20,511 nucleotides of DNA from CAYYAQ01 sp964469555 (GCA_964469555.1 CAYYAQ010000095.1:1-20511), one strand, 5' to 3'. Shown: positions 8,601 to 15,966, numbered from the stretch's first letter. Numbers and translations: made by a program. The notes: generated from the letters alone by a model not told the origin.

Positions 8601-9053
8601 GTGTCCATCGTGAAGGACAACTCCTCTCGACGGAGTCGGCTGAGCGCGCTGGTGTTTCCAGATCCTCCGCGGTCGTTTCGCGGACGGCGTGCGACCAAGG
8701 TCTCCGTTCGCGCGGTCCACGTGTTGTGCGCCGGGGTCCTCGTGGGCAGCTACCTGTTGCACGCGGACGAAGAGACCCGCCGAACTTGGCTCACGGCGAC
8801 CATCGCCACCGGCATGGCGTTGCTGCTGCTCGACTTGCACGAGAGTGGGGCGTTCGCATTCCAGGTTCGCGGCGTGTTCGTGGCCAGCAAGATTGCGATC
8901 CTGACGATGCTCTCGAGCTTTGGGTCGTCCGCAGGATTCGTCCTCGCTGCACTCCTCGTCCTCTCGGTTGTGCTGAGTCACGCGCCATCCCGAGTTCGAT
9001 ACTTCGCCGTGTTTGGTGGCGGTCAGGTGCGAGGCGCTCGGACGAAGGGGTAG
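8601..9053 (+). CDS. small four-helix membrane protein of unknown function
   Basis: The frame is open from 8331, but protein-like sequence begins only at GTG 8601. GGAGG lies 10 nt before it, so I chose this start; GTG 8610 is an alternative. The product has 150 residues and ends at TAG. After a basic N-terminus of about 35 residues there are four hydrophobic segments: VHVLCAGVLVGSYLL, WLTATIATGMALLLLDL, VFVASKIAILTMLSSF and FVLAALLVLSVVLSHA. The tail is short and basic (SRVRYFAVFGGGQVRGARTKG region). The conserved-looking core includes LHESGAF between helices 2 and 3 and SHAPSRVRYF after helix 4. I do not recognise the family. Confidence 0.65.
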   Translation: MSIVKDNSSRRSRLSALVFPDPPRSFRGRRATKVSVRAVHVLCAGVLVGSYLLHADEETRRTWLTATIATGMALLLLDLHESGAFAFQVRGVFVASKIAILTMLSSFGSSAGFVLAALLVLSVVLSHAPSRVRYFAVFGGGQVRGARTKG

Positions 9054-9159
9054 TGCGCGCGTGATCCCGTGAGCAATCCAACCAACTCGGACCGTCGCGA
9101 GAGACGTTGGAGGCATCTGCGCGCAGCGGCTACAAGCATCCGCCATCTGGGAGATTCCC

Positions 9160-9672
9160 ATGACCAGTAAGACGAAAGACCTTTCGGAGCGGATCACCCT
9201 CACCGCAGTGTGGGGCAACGAGGATGCTGACTCCTGTACCAGCCTCAGCTATGACGAGTGGCTCGACATCTGTGGCGGCGGCGAGCTCCTCCGCAGGGAG
9301 GTGAGCTACTACGAGGGTGAGGAGTTCGAGGTCTGCTGGGCCATCGAGGACCGCCAGGTCCGGGTTAGTGGCGAGGACGGCAGGGAGTGCTTCATCGGCT
9401 CACTCGAAGACCTCCTCATCAGTGACAGCAGTACCGGGTTGTCGGTCGAGCCCCTGCCTCGCGACTTGAAGGTCGAGCTCGATCACGCAGCAGCATTGAC
9501 GGTCCTCGTCCAGAGTCCAGATCTGCGCGCGTTCCTCGAGAAGTCTCTCAGCGCGGAACGAGCGGCTGCCATGATCGAGATGATGCGCGCCGGCAAAGGC
9601 GGTCCACTCAAGGCGTATCGTTGGGACGGTGAGAGGAAGATCGATCCGGCCAAGCTCGTGTCGGTTCGCTAA
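9160..9672 (+). CDS. acidic cytoplasmic protein of unknown function
   Basis: The 170-residue protein starts at ATG 9160, preceded by CTGGGAG about 8 nt upstream, and ends at TAA. It has no signal peptide or membrane segment and is acidic. The N-terminal half (residues 10-95) looks beta-rich, with SLSYDEWLDIC and VSYYEGEEFEVCWAIEDRQV. The C-terminal half is helical (LRAFLEKSLSAERAAAMIEMM) and ends KIDPAKLVSVR. Codon use matches its neighbours, which supports real coding. I do not recognise a family. It is the last gene before the tRNA fragment at 9944 and is followed by two hairpins. Confidence 0.7.
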   Translation: MTSKTKDLSERITLTAVWGNEDADSCTSLSYDEWLDICGGGELLRREVSYYEGEEFEVCWAIEDRQVRVSGEDGRECFIGSLEDLLISDSSTGLSVEPLPRDLKVELDHAAALTVLVQSPDLRAFLEKSLSAERAAAMIEMMRAGKGGPLKAYRWDGERKIDPAKLVSVR

Positions 9673-9764
9673 CGACTGGCTGTTCTCGGTTCGGATGCGC
9701 TGAACTGTTCGGCGCCCAAATCCACGTTCGGATTGGTCCTGGCGCGAGGCGTTCGGCGTGACTA

Positions 9765-9809
9765 CTCCCGTCTCGGGAGACTGTCAGAGGTTCGGGGGTA
9801 GCCTACCCC
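9765..9809 (+). terminator. tandem hairpins, possible transcription terminator
   Basis: Two GC-rich hairpins lie about 90 bp after the stop at 9672. The first pairs CTCCCG (9765-9770) with CGGGAG (9774-9779) around a TCT loop. The second pairs GGGGTA (9795-9800) with TACCCC (9804-9809) around GCC. The second is followed by only three T residues, so classical intrinsic termination is uncertain. Confidence 0.4.
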
Positions 9810-9874
9810 TTTCGCGCTTCACCACCCCTCATCCCAAAGCACTTACGCGCACCCGAAGCAACGTCTTGCACGAC

Positions 9875-9903
9875 CTGCACAAGTGGACTAACTAGATGTG
9901 CAG
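9875..9903. repeat. 7-bp inverted repeat near the tRNA fragment
   Basis: CTGCACA (9875-9881) and TGTGCAG (9897-9903) form perfect inverted arms separated by 15 bp of AT-richer sequence. The repeat lies about 40 bp before the tRNA-Val fragment. It could be a protein-binding site or part of an attachment region, but nothing decides this. Confidence 0.35.
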
Positions 9904-9943
9904 CTACCCTTTCGGGCCCTCTCCAGCCGCCGTTTTCTGACGC

Positions 9944-9988
9944 CTTACAAGGAGGACGTCGGCGGTTCGAGTCCACCGTCGCCTACCA
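9944..9988 (+). pseudogene. 3' half of a tRNA-Val(TAC) gene, probable attachment-site remnant
   Basis: These 45 bases correspond to tRNA positions 32 to 76: anticodon loop CTTACAA with anticodon TAC, anticodon 3' stem GGAGG, a variable region, the T arm GGCGGTTCGAGTCCACC, the acceptor 3' strand GTCGCCT, discriminator A and an encoded CCA. The T stem has one C-A mismatch. No 5' half is present: upstream sequence has no acceptor or D arm, and the bases before the loop do not pair with GGAGG. A 3' tRNA fragment broken in the anticodon region is the classic trace of integration by a tyrosine-recombinase element, where the displaced end remains at the far junction. With this orientation, the element would have lain to the left and the intact tRNA-Val further left. 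No integrase is in the window. Confidence 0.75.
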
Positions 9989-10063
9989 CTCCAAGCAACC
10001 GTCGATCGCGCACTCACGCGAACCCGTTACGGCGATGAGGCCGAGCCCGGATCGCGAGACCGT

Positions 10064-11158
10064 CTACCGGTCTTGCATCCCGGCGGACGCCTCTCGCCTC
10101 CATTGTGCGTGAATCGGCCGCATCACACCGAACGTCTGGCTGCGGTCGAGCCCAGTCAGTGTCTCCTTCGCCCGGCCGAGTCGGGCCGTGAGCCGCAACG
10201 CGCCGTGCTGCTTGGGCTTCATGTTCCGGCGCTTCTCCTTCGCCGAGGCGATCTCCTCATCTCGGTACTCGAGGAGTAGCTTCGCCAGCGCGGTGAGGCA
10301 CTTCTTCTCCTTCTTGGACGCGGTCGCGCGGCTAGTCCACTGCCGCGCGTACGCCTCGCACTTCGCAGAGAGATCGAAGCAGTACTTCAGCCCGACGTTG
10401 CCCAGCGGCTTGATCAGATCCTTGCAGGACGGGTGGGTTGGATGCGCGGCGACGAACTCCTCGATGGACTTGCGCAAGGCAGCGTACGCCCCGTGATTGA
10501 TGACCTGGCGGTTGCAGGCCGCGGCTTCGACCAGAACGCCCCGCGCCCACGAGCGCCCGGGGTCCTTTGTCTTGGGGGCGCACGTCTTCAAGAACGAACC
10601 GACCCGCATCTGTCCGACGCCTGCCAGCTCCTTGAGTTTCTTGCGAAGCGCCAGGTAGGATTCCTTCGACCCGCGGGCGGCGACGTATTGGCGCTCGAGT
10701 TCCTCGAGGCTGGGTTCGGCCTTGAGCCCTCGGTCAACGACCTCGACCAACGCCTCCGGCACGGACATTCCAAGGCGCTTACCCGCGGACAACTCGCTGC
10801 CGAGTCGAAACGCCGAGAGTAATTCGCCCTTCGGGTTGAACATCATCAGCCAGTAGAACTGACGGAAGCGGATGTCGCACCCTCTTGGCGTCTTCTTCCC
10901 CGACAGGCAGATTTCGACGCGCGACGCCAGGTCCCGGAGTTCCTGCGACGGGAGCAACACGGCTCCCGCATTCTTGACGCCTCATCAACCGCTTTTGAGG
11001 TCGAAGTTGAACAGCACGATCGCTGGGCGCCCCTTGGCTCGAGCCTGCTGCAAGAACTCATCGACATCGCCCTCGGTGTAGGGTTTCGATTGCTGTTCCT
11101 GCGAGACGAGGACAGACGGAACGAACAAGAACGCCGCGAGGGGAATCAGTCGTCGCAT
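10064..11158 (-). CDS. candidate selenoprotein: exported thioredoxin-like protein with adjacent Sec-Sec (two in-frame TGA codons)
   Basis: Starting from ATG 11158 (GGAG 6 nt upstream), the frame encodes a signal peptide (MRRLIPLAAFLFVPSVLVSQ) and then a thioredoxin-like start (DVDEFLQQARAKGRPAIVLFNFD). It then meets two consecutive TGA codons at 10987-10985 and 10984-10982. The same frame continues without any other stop to TAG at 10064, giving 364 residues with positions 58 and 59 encoded by TGA. The motif is LKSG-U-U-GVKNAGAVL, and residue 58 aligns with the first cysteine of a thioredoxin CxxC, four residues before Lys62. Strand-like QFYWLMMFNPKGELLSAF (about residues 95-112) fits the later thioredoxin core. 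The remaining 240 residues are helical, Lys-rich and contain several Cys. A hairpin right after the TGAs resembles a bacterial SECIS. Conventional callers would start at GTG 10960 and miss the N-terminus. A decayed gene is the alternative, but the intact frame on both sides argues against it. Function is probably a periplasmic thiol or selenol redox reaction. Confidence 0.7.
10948..10969 (-). promoter_or_regulatory. bacterial SECIS-like hairpin
   Basis: On the minus strand, CGGGAGC (10968-10962) pairs perfectly with GCTCCCG (10955-10949) around the six-base loop CGTGTT (10961-10956). A G-U pair (10969/10948) extends the stem to 8 bp. The stem starts 12-13 nt after the second TGA, and the loop starts 20 nt after it. 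These values fit what is known of bacterial SECIS elements: an upper stem about 11 nt after UGA in E. coli fdhF, a loop roughly 16-37 nt from UGA, and a G among the first two loop bases. SelB would bind here to deliver Sec-tRNA. Confidence 0.6.
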
Positions 11159-11369
11159 GGGGGTGCTCCGGTGCGAAAGGGGGCCGAACCTAGTTTTCGG
11201 ACGACCGGAGTCTACTCGAAACCGCGAGGTAGACCACGCCCTGGCCGCCGGACCGAGGACAGCAGCAACAACCGAGCGCTTTCTCATTGGTGGATCTCCG
11301 CAGGCCGCTCGTACTTACGCGGCGCGACCGGGCGAATCCACCTAGAGTTGGGTGCGACGATCACATTCC

Positions 11370-11464
11370 AGATCATCGCGCGTCTGGCGGTCGCCGCGCT
11401 GCGGAGCGACCCGGACCCAGGTGTGCGCGAAGCAGCGAAGAAGACGCTCTCGCTTGTGCAGTGA
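11370..11464 (+). pseudogene. possible remnant of a HEAT-repeat protein C-terminus in a 464-bp gap
   Basis: Between the start of the candidate selenoprotein (11158) and the lipoprotein gene (11623) no intact gene is visible. One plus-strand frame ends, at a TGA, with ARLAVAALRSDPDPGVREAA followed by KKTLSLVQ. This resembles the last HEAT repeat of a PBS/HEAT-type protein (alternating helices, DPDPxVREAA). Sequence upstream in that frame does not look like protein. I read it as a decayed 3' end, with low confidence. The rest of the gap presumably holds the two divergent promoters. Confidence 0.3.
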
Positions 11465-11622
11465 GACCGGCACCTGCATCTCGGAAATGGTCGCGATCGG
11501 CACGATGTGGATTGGCGAGAGGCTTGGAGGTGTCCGGCAGCCTCCGTCGATGAGTTCGTAGCCGATTTAGGAGACGCTCGTCGACTACAATCGGGCCGAG
11601 CGGCGAAGACCGTTGCCATCCC

Positions 11623-12819
11623 ATGAAGAACCGTCGATATGCGTTGCTCCTGCTGGCCCTCCTCGCCCTCTACGGTTGTGTTTCCCTGACCGGGCAGCGC
11701 ATCACGTGGTTTCACGATGCGCTGAAGGACACGTTCTACATCTTGATCCAGTACGACGGCATCCACGAGGGGAAAGGGAGCATCGTGAAGGGCAAGAACC
11801 AGATTCCGAAGTTCATTGCCGACGGCGACATCATGATCCTCGACTGGGGCGCCCACGTGGAGCGGGACGAGATCGATCGATTGAAGGCGAGCACGGATCC
11901 CGTCGAGTCCGCGGCGGCACGGCTGGTGGATCGGGTGGATGTCGAGGTGCTGGGGCGCTACCGAGAGCCCGACGGTCGGGTCGGTGCGGCGCAGATCGTG
12001 ACGATCAAGGACTTCAAGGCGTTCTTGAAAGAAGGCAACCGCCTGATCAACGCGGCGCTCACGCGTCTCGATCGGGAGGCTCTCGTCGCGCGTGCGAAGA
12101 AGATCGGTGACCTGTGGCGGACCCTCGACAACATTCTCGGTGCTGCGCAGGCTGGCCACACGTGGGTCGTCGCGAAGGGGCACTCGCTGCAGGTCACGGT
12201 GCCGTTTCATCGGGATGAATGGGCCGAGACCAAGGGGATGGTGGTGCTCGACCTCATGCGAGCCGTCGCGGGAGAGATCAGCAAGGATGCGCAGAGCAAG
12301 GCTGTTGCCGAGAACCTCATCCGATCTCTCGCGGGTGTGTCGTTCTCGCTGTCCGAATCCGGGGGTAACGTGACACTCACGGTTGGCGACCCGAAAGCGC
12401 CGCGGACGTTCCACATCCAGTACCGAGACGAGTACAACAAGAAGCTCGAGCCCGTCGTCACGGAGCACGTCAAGACGGATCTCGACGCAGAATTGCGAGA
12501 GTTGCTCCTCGACCGGCAGGCGAAAGCGAGTGCATCGTTGCGGCGCGTGAAGCACTGGATGCCCCCGGAGGTCGAGGTTGCCGCGTTGCTCGAAGCGACG
12601 CGTGCGCGGCCGGACCTGGCCGATGCCGCGAAGGCTGATGCCATGGTTGCTCGGGACCGGGCGATCAAGCAGCTGCATGTCTTCGGCAGCCGGTGGAACG
12701 AGGATCAAGGTCACCCCGAAGCGCCGAACGCCAAGGGCGTGGACCAGACAGAGTACTTGAAGGCGTGGGCGAAGTGGTACGCGCGCCGCCGCCACCTCCT
12801 GGGCAATCCTGCGTGGTGA
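11623..12819 (+). CDS. lipoprotein of unknown function
   Basis: The 398-residue protein starts at ATG 11623 with a basic and hydrophobic signal (MKNRRYALLLLALLALYGC). Cys19 in the lipobox-like LYGC is the likely lipid anchor. The mature part has TFYILIQYDGIHEGKGS and FIADGDIMILDWGAHVERDE near residues 37-90. A long helical middle follows (ALTRLDREALVARAKKIGDL, about residues 145-165), then a beta-rich segment near residues 230-280 (SGGNVTLTVGDP, RTFHIQYRDEY), and a helical C-terminus ending KWYARRRHLLGNPAW. I recognise no domain. It is probably envelope-associated and monocistronic, with an inverted repeat overlapping its stop. Confidence 0.8.
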   Translation: MKNRRYALLLLALLALYGCVSLTGQRITWFHDALKDTFYILIQYDGIHEGKGSIVKGKNQIPKFIADGDIMILDWGAHVERDEIDRLKASTDPVESAAARLVDRVDVEVLGRYREPDGRVGAAQIVTIKDFKAFLKEGNRLINAALTRLDREALVARAKKIGDLWRTLDNILGAAQAGHTWVVAKGHSLQVTVPFHRDEWAETKGMVVLDLMRAVAGEISKDAQSKAVAENLIRSLAGVSFSLSESGGNVTLTVGDPKAPRTFHIQYRDEYNKKLEPVVTEHVKTDLDAELRELLLDRQAKASASLRRVKHWMPPEVEVAALLEATRARPDLADAAKADAMVARDRAIKQLHVFGSRWNEDQGHPEAPNAKGVDQTEYLKAWAKWYARRRHLLGNPAW

Positions 12820-12858
12820 ACGTGGGAGAGACGTTTCCCGCTCGCCACCTGGATTGCC
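12802..12858 (+). terminator. nested inverted repeat over the lipoprotein stop codon
   Basis: GGCAATCC (12802-12809) pairs with GGATTGCC (12851-12858), GTGG (12813-12816) with CCAC (12845-12848), and GTGGGA (12822-12827) with TCCCGC (12836-12841, one G-U pair). The arms nest into one long structure that encloses the TGA at 12817-12819. There is no T-tract, so it may be a bidirectional terminator or mRNA-stabilising stem between the convergent lipoprotein and oxidoreductase genes. The rest of 12859-13015 shows nothing. Confidence 0.4.
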
Positions 12859-13015
12859 ATGGATAGATCCATGCCGGAACAGCTGCCCCTGCTCCGCCTC
12901 TGCCAGTGGGGGACGGGTGTCGTATCGGCACAGGCGCTCGAGTTCGTCGCGCTTGCCGGCACCGACTCGAACCGCCGCATGCAGTGAAAAGCTGACCTGC
13001 CCCGAAACCGGTGCT

Positions 13016-14854
13016 CTATCCCAGTTCCCTCACGGCTCGATGGGCCATCTTGATCGCGGTCTTCGCGTCCGTGCCAGGGGCCGAGTCGCAGTTGGCGATG
13101 GTGATCCGGCCAAACGGCTGCCGCCCCGTCCTCACGGAGTCCCCGGGTCCACCATGGGAGTAGCCATGGGCCCAACGATTCACGGTGATGCTCTCGACGT
13201 CCCTGTCGAACTCGAATGACGCCTTCGGCAGCATGCCGCTGAGATGTGCCCTGATCTCCCGTTCGTAGTCAGCGAACTGCAGGCCCAGCATCCTGTATCT
13301 GACTTCGCGGAACTGATCGAGCGCTGGTGCGCCCACGGTTTCTCCGTATGGGCAGCTGATCATCTGAATGACGCATGGGTCGTCGGGGGTCTTCGTGTAC
13401 TCGTAGCCACCTAGGCTCACCGGGAAGTCCATGAGGACTGCCTGGTGCATGTTGCCGGGGGACATCGCTACGCCCAGCCCGATCTCCTTGATCGCCTTCC
13501 AGTTCTTCAGTCCCACCGACGTGTATTGCAGCGGGCTCTTCGACTGAAGTCTGAGAGCCGCGGCTTGCTTCTGCGGAAGGTCCGTCACGATGTGAGGGAT
13601 CATCATGTTGTAGCAGGCCATCACGACGCTCCTTCCCCTGACTCGATAGGACTTGTTGTCGTTCACATAGTCCACGAGTACCTCGCTTGCAGACTTGGGA
13701 TCACCCTGATGTCGCACGTTGACTACCGTGCTGCTCAGTCTGATGCGGACGCCGTTGTGGAGCTTGTCCAGCTCCGCATAGTCGAACCTGGACATGACGA
13801 GTTCTTCAGCGCTGTTCCCCTTGGCGACTTGCGGAACCATCTTCTTCACCAGTGCTCGCGCAAGGCCGGCATTGCCGTCGGGGAAGTGATGGATGTACGG
13901 ATGATCCTCGTCGTACTTGGCGACAGGGGTGAAACCCATTGCTCCACAGCTCTTGGCCGACCCAATCGTCATCAGGTCCGTTCCCGAACTCGCCCAGTCC
14001 AATCCAGAATGTCGGGCCATTCTCATGACACCGGGATCGTCGACGCCCAGGGTGTTCTTCAGGTAGTCGAAGTAGGAATGCGAGCGGACGTACCTTCTCA
14101 TTCTCTCCTTGGGAACGTCGATCGCGTGCAGTCCGCCGTTCAGCACGCGAAGCAGCTGTTCTCTACCTTTCTCACTCAAGGGCGCTTGTCGCGCCGCGTC
14201 TTCGTGGGAAAGGGGTGATGGCATCAGCCCTTCCACGTAGTTCGGGTAGTTGCAGAAGGGGTGCCGGACCACCTTGTCTTCGCCAAACACTTCCTTGTTG
14301 AAGTACGTGATGCCCCCGAGCCCATTCTTCTTGAAGAAGTCGAGGTCGTAGGCTGTCTTGAATCGATCCAGGTCGATGCCGACGTCCTCGAACAGGCTCT
14401 GTACGACCTTGCCCCCTGTGCGTGGATTCATCAGGGTCTGGGACCCTCCATAGCTCAATCGCATTTGGCCATCGATGGTGTGCTCATTCCTCTTGGCATG
14501 ACCTCCGAAGTCATCGTGGTTGTCGAGGATGAGGACCTTCTTGTCCGCGCCGTGCTCTCGCTGGAAGAAATAGGCTGCCGACAGCCCGCTGAGTCCACCG
14601 CCGACGACGACGAGGTCGTATGTCTCCTTCAAGTCGGTGGTCTGACCCCAATCCGACTTCTTCGCCCAGGCTCGGTCATGGGCGTGTTTGTTGGATCCTG
14701 GGTGGTTGCCGCGGAGCCCCGTGAGCGAGGGCGGGTAGTAAGAGGGGTCGATCTGCAGCAACACCTCGTCGCTGGCACATCCCAAGGGAACGATGGAAGC
14801 TCCCGCCGTCGCCAACGCGCCATTGATGAAGTCCCGTCTCGTTATTTCACTCAT
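13016..14854 (-). CDS. spermidine dehydrogenase-like FAD-dependent oxidoreductase
   Basis: The 612-residue protein starts at ATG 14854, with AAGGA about 8 nt upstream. The frame is open further 5', but that part lacks protein character and overlaps a transposase remnant. A twin-arginine signal (TRRDFINGALATAGASIVPL) is followed by Cys26, so this may be a Tat-exported, possibly lipidated flavoprotein. The Rossmann motif VVVGGGLSGLSAAYFF (about residues 82-97) ends in the acidic residue of LILDNHDDFGGHAKRNEH (about 108-125), both typical of NAD(P)-binding_8/SpdH-like enzymes. Further SpdH-like features are MRLSYGGSQTLM and the C-terminal ITIANCDSAPGTDAKTAI, where FAD contacts are expected. The length matches Pseudomonas SpdH (about 620). 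Oxidation of a polyamine or other amine in the periplasm is the family expectation, but the substrate is not proven. Confidence 0.87.
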   Translation of the reverse strand: MSEITRRDFINGALATAGASIVPLGCASDEVLLQIDPSYYPPSLTGLRGNHPGSNKHAHDRAWAKKSDWGQTTDLKETYDLVVVGGGLSGLSAAYFFQREHGADKKVLILDNHDDFGGHAKRNEHTIDGQMRLSYGGSQTLMNPRTGGKVVQSLFEDVGIDLDRFKTAYDLDFFKKNGLGGITYFNKEVFGEDKVVRHPFCNYPNYVEGLMPSPLSHEDAARQAPLSEKGREQLLRVLNGGLHAIDVPKERMRRYVRSHSYFDYLKNTLGVDDPGVMRMARHSGLDWASSGTDLMTIGSAKSCGAMGFTPVAKYDEDHPYIHHFPDGNAGLARALVKKMVPQVAKGNSAEELVMSRFDYAELDKLHNGVRIRLSSTVVNVRHQGDPKSASEVLVDYVNDNKSYRVRGRSVVMACYNMMIPHIVTDLPQKQAAALRLQSKSPLQYTSVGLKNWKAIKEIGLGVAMSPGNMHQAVLMDFPVSLGGYEYTKTPDDPCVIQMISCPYGETVGAPALDQFREVRYRMLGLQFADYEREIRAHLSGMLPKASFEFDRDVESITVNRWAHGYSHGGPGDSVRTGRQPFGRITIANCDSAPGTDAKTAIKMAHRAVRELG

Positions 14855-14969
14855 CAGCTCGTTCCTTGCGTGCACTCGACATGCTATCTGATCGAGACTT
14901 CCGATCGTCTGCTTTGTCCGCGAGGCGCATGTCCTGGACGCACTGAATCCCGAGCACGACTGCAACGGG

Positions 14970-15047
14970 TCGTTCAACGGTACACTGCGCGAAGCCAAGG
15001 TCCTGCTCGAAAGTTGGCGCTGGCACTACAACCACGTCAGGCCGCGC
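14970..15047 (+). pseudogene. remnant of an IS3-type transposase C-terminus
   Basis: In one plus-strand frame the sequence encodes SFNGTLRE (14970-14993) directly followed by AKVLLESWRWHYNHVRPR (14994-15047). These are the two conserved blocks at the end of the integrase-core domain of IS3-family transposases (ESFNGTLRDECLN ... WRxxYNxxRPHSSL). The roughly 15 residues normally between them are missing, and nothing recognisable lies upstream or downstream. It is a dead fragment in the 341-bp gap between the flavoprotein start and the YdjY gene. No terminal inverted repeats were found. Confidence 0.6.
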
Positions 15048-15195
15048 AGAAGGTCGAACTCGACTTGGTCAAGTAGGAAGTGGGCACGGGAGCGGCAGCG
15101 ACTCCCGTGCGAAGTGTAGGCACGTTCGCGCGTTGATCCATCGATGCTCGAAGTTGTACCTGTGGCCGAGTCCCTTCATCGGCCACGTGCGTCCG

Positions 15196-15966
15196 TCATC
15201 GCCCACCGCCCTTCTTCTCTTTGCCGCCGTTGTGCGGTCGCAGCCGGAGCGTGAGTTTCGTTTCCAACGCAGGGAGATGGGTTGGATCGACTTGCCAGAG
15301 GAGGGCGGCGTTGGCGTGACCATGGACGCCGGGCAAGCACAACACCTCGTCACCAAACGTCGAGAGTGAGATCACGTTTCCGCTCAGATCGCAGACGTAC
15401 GGCTTGTTTCCTTCCCTCCAATCCACCACGCAGGAACCAGCGAATAGGAACGTGTGCGTGGGAAAGCGATTGGCCTTCCGCTTCGCTTCCGCCGGTTCCA
15501 CGCCGGCCCGCGTGATGAAGTCCCGAATCGGTCGCTCGATTTGCTTGCCGGATTCGTCCTCGTACAAGAGAAAGACATCGATGGCACTGCCACGGGGCGG
15601 CACGTCGACCCAGCGATCCGCGTCGCGCTTTCGCATGGCGGGGTTGCCGGGGTTGGCGCCGAGCAGCAACAAGGCTGTGTGGATGTGCGCCGGTCGGGCG
15701 TCGACCGAGATGATCGACTCGTGAACCTTGCCCGCCCTCGTGCAGGCGACGAGTTCTAACGTGCCCTCCCGCAGGCAGACCCGGGCGGCGACGTCGACGT
15801 ACCGCGCTTGACGGTGGATGATCAGGCCGGGCAGCTCGATTCGTTTATTCTCGACATCGACCTTCGGCGCTGCGGACTTCGACGGCGTGACGGGCATGTC
15901 CTCCTGCACCCCCGCACAGCCGGCGGCGCAGATTCCGAGGGCGAGGACGGCGCGGTGGAGTCTCAT
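15196..15966 (-). CDS. YdjY domain lipoprotein
   Basis: The 256-residue protein starts at ATG 15966 with a signal ending AAGC, so Cys17 is the probable lipidation site. The body matches the YdjY domain in order: IELPGLIIHRQARYVDVAAR (about residues 43-62), VCLREGTLELVACTRAGKVHES (about 63-84), then HTALLLLGANPGNP, followed by a C-terminal half with FLFAGSCVVDWREG and LPGVHGHANAALLW. This domain recurs in planctomycete exported proteins and its function is unknown. The protein ends with a Gly/Lys-rich tail. It is divergent from the S9 peptidase gene, with a 120-bp shared upstream region in which I see no clear operator. Confidence 0.85.
   Translation of the reverse strand: MRLHRAVLALGICAAGCAGVQEDMPVTPSKSAAPKVDVENKRIELPGLIIHRQARYVDVAARVCLREGTLELVACTRAGKVHESIISVDARPAHIHTALLLLGANPGNPAMRKRDADRWVDVPPRGSAIDVFLLYEDESGKQIERPIRDFITRAGVEPAEAKRKANRFPTHTFLFAGSCVVDWREGNKPYVCDLSGNVISLSTFGDEVLCLPGVHGHANAALLWQVDPTHLPALETKLTLRLRPHNGGKEKKGGGR

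Noticed and set aside
8437..8613. Small plus-strand frame overlapping the start of the membrane protein gene
   Set aside because: No ribosome binding site and no similarity I can name; the overlap with the next start may be chance.
8154..9218. Long minus-strand open frame (354 codons)
   Set aside because: Low-complexity, Arg/His-rich product antisense to the membrane protein, which has a good ribosome site and clear helices.
9870..9988. A complete tRNA-Val gene
   Set aside because: No acceptor 5' strand, D arm or anticodon 5' stem is found upstream; only positions 32-76 are present.
10064..10960. A separate gene starting at GTG 10960
   Set aside because: That start lies inside the SECIS-like hairpin and removes the signal peptide and half the thioredoxin fold. 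The same frame continues upstream through the two TGAs.
10982..10987. Reading the tandem TGA as evidence of a genome-wide reassigned UGA codon
   Set aside because: TGA ends several other clear genes here (DUF1800, DUF1501, YfhO-like, radical SAM, lipoprotein, YdjY, S9 peptidase) at family-appropriate lengths.
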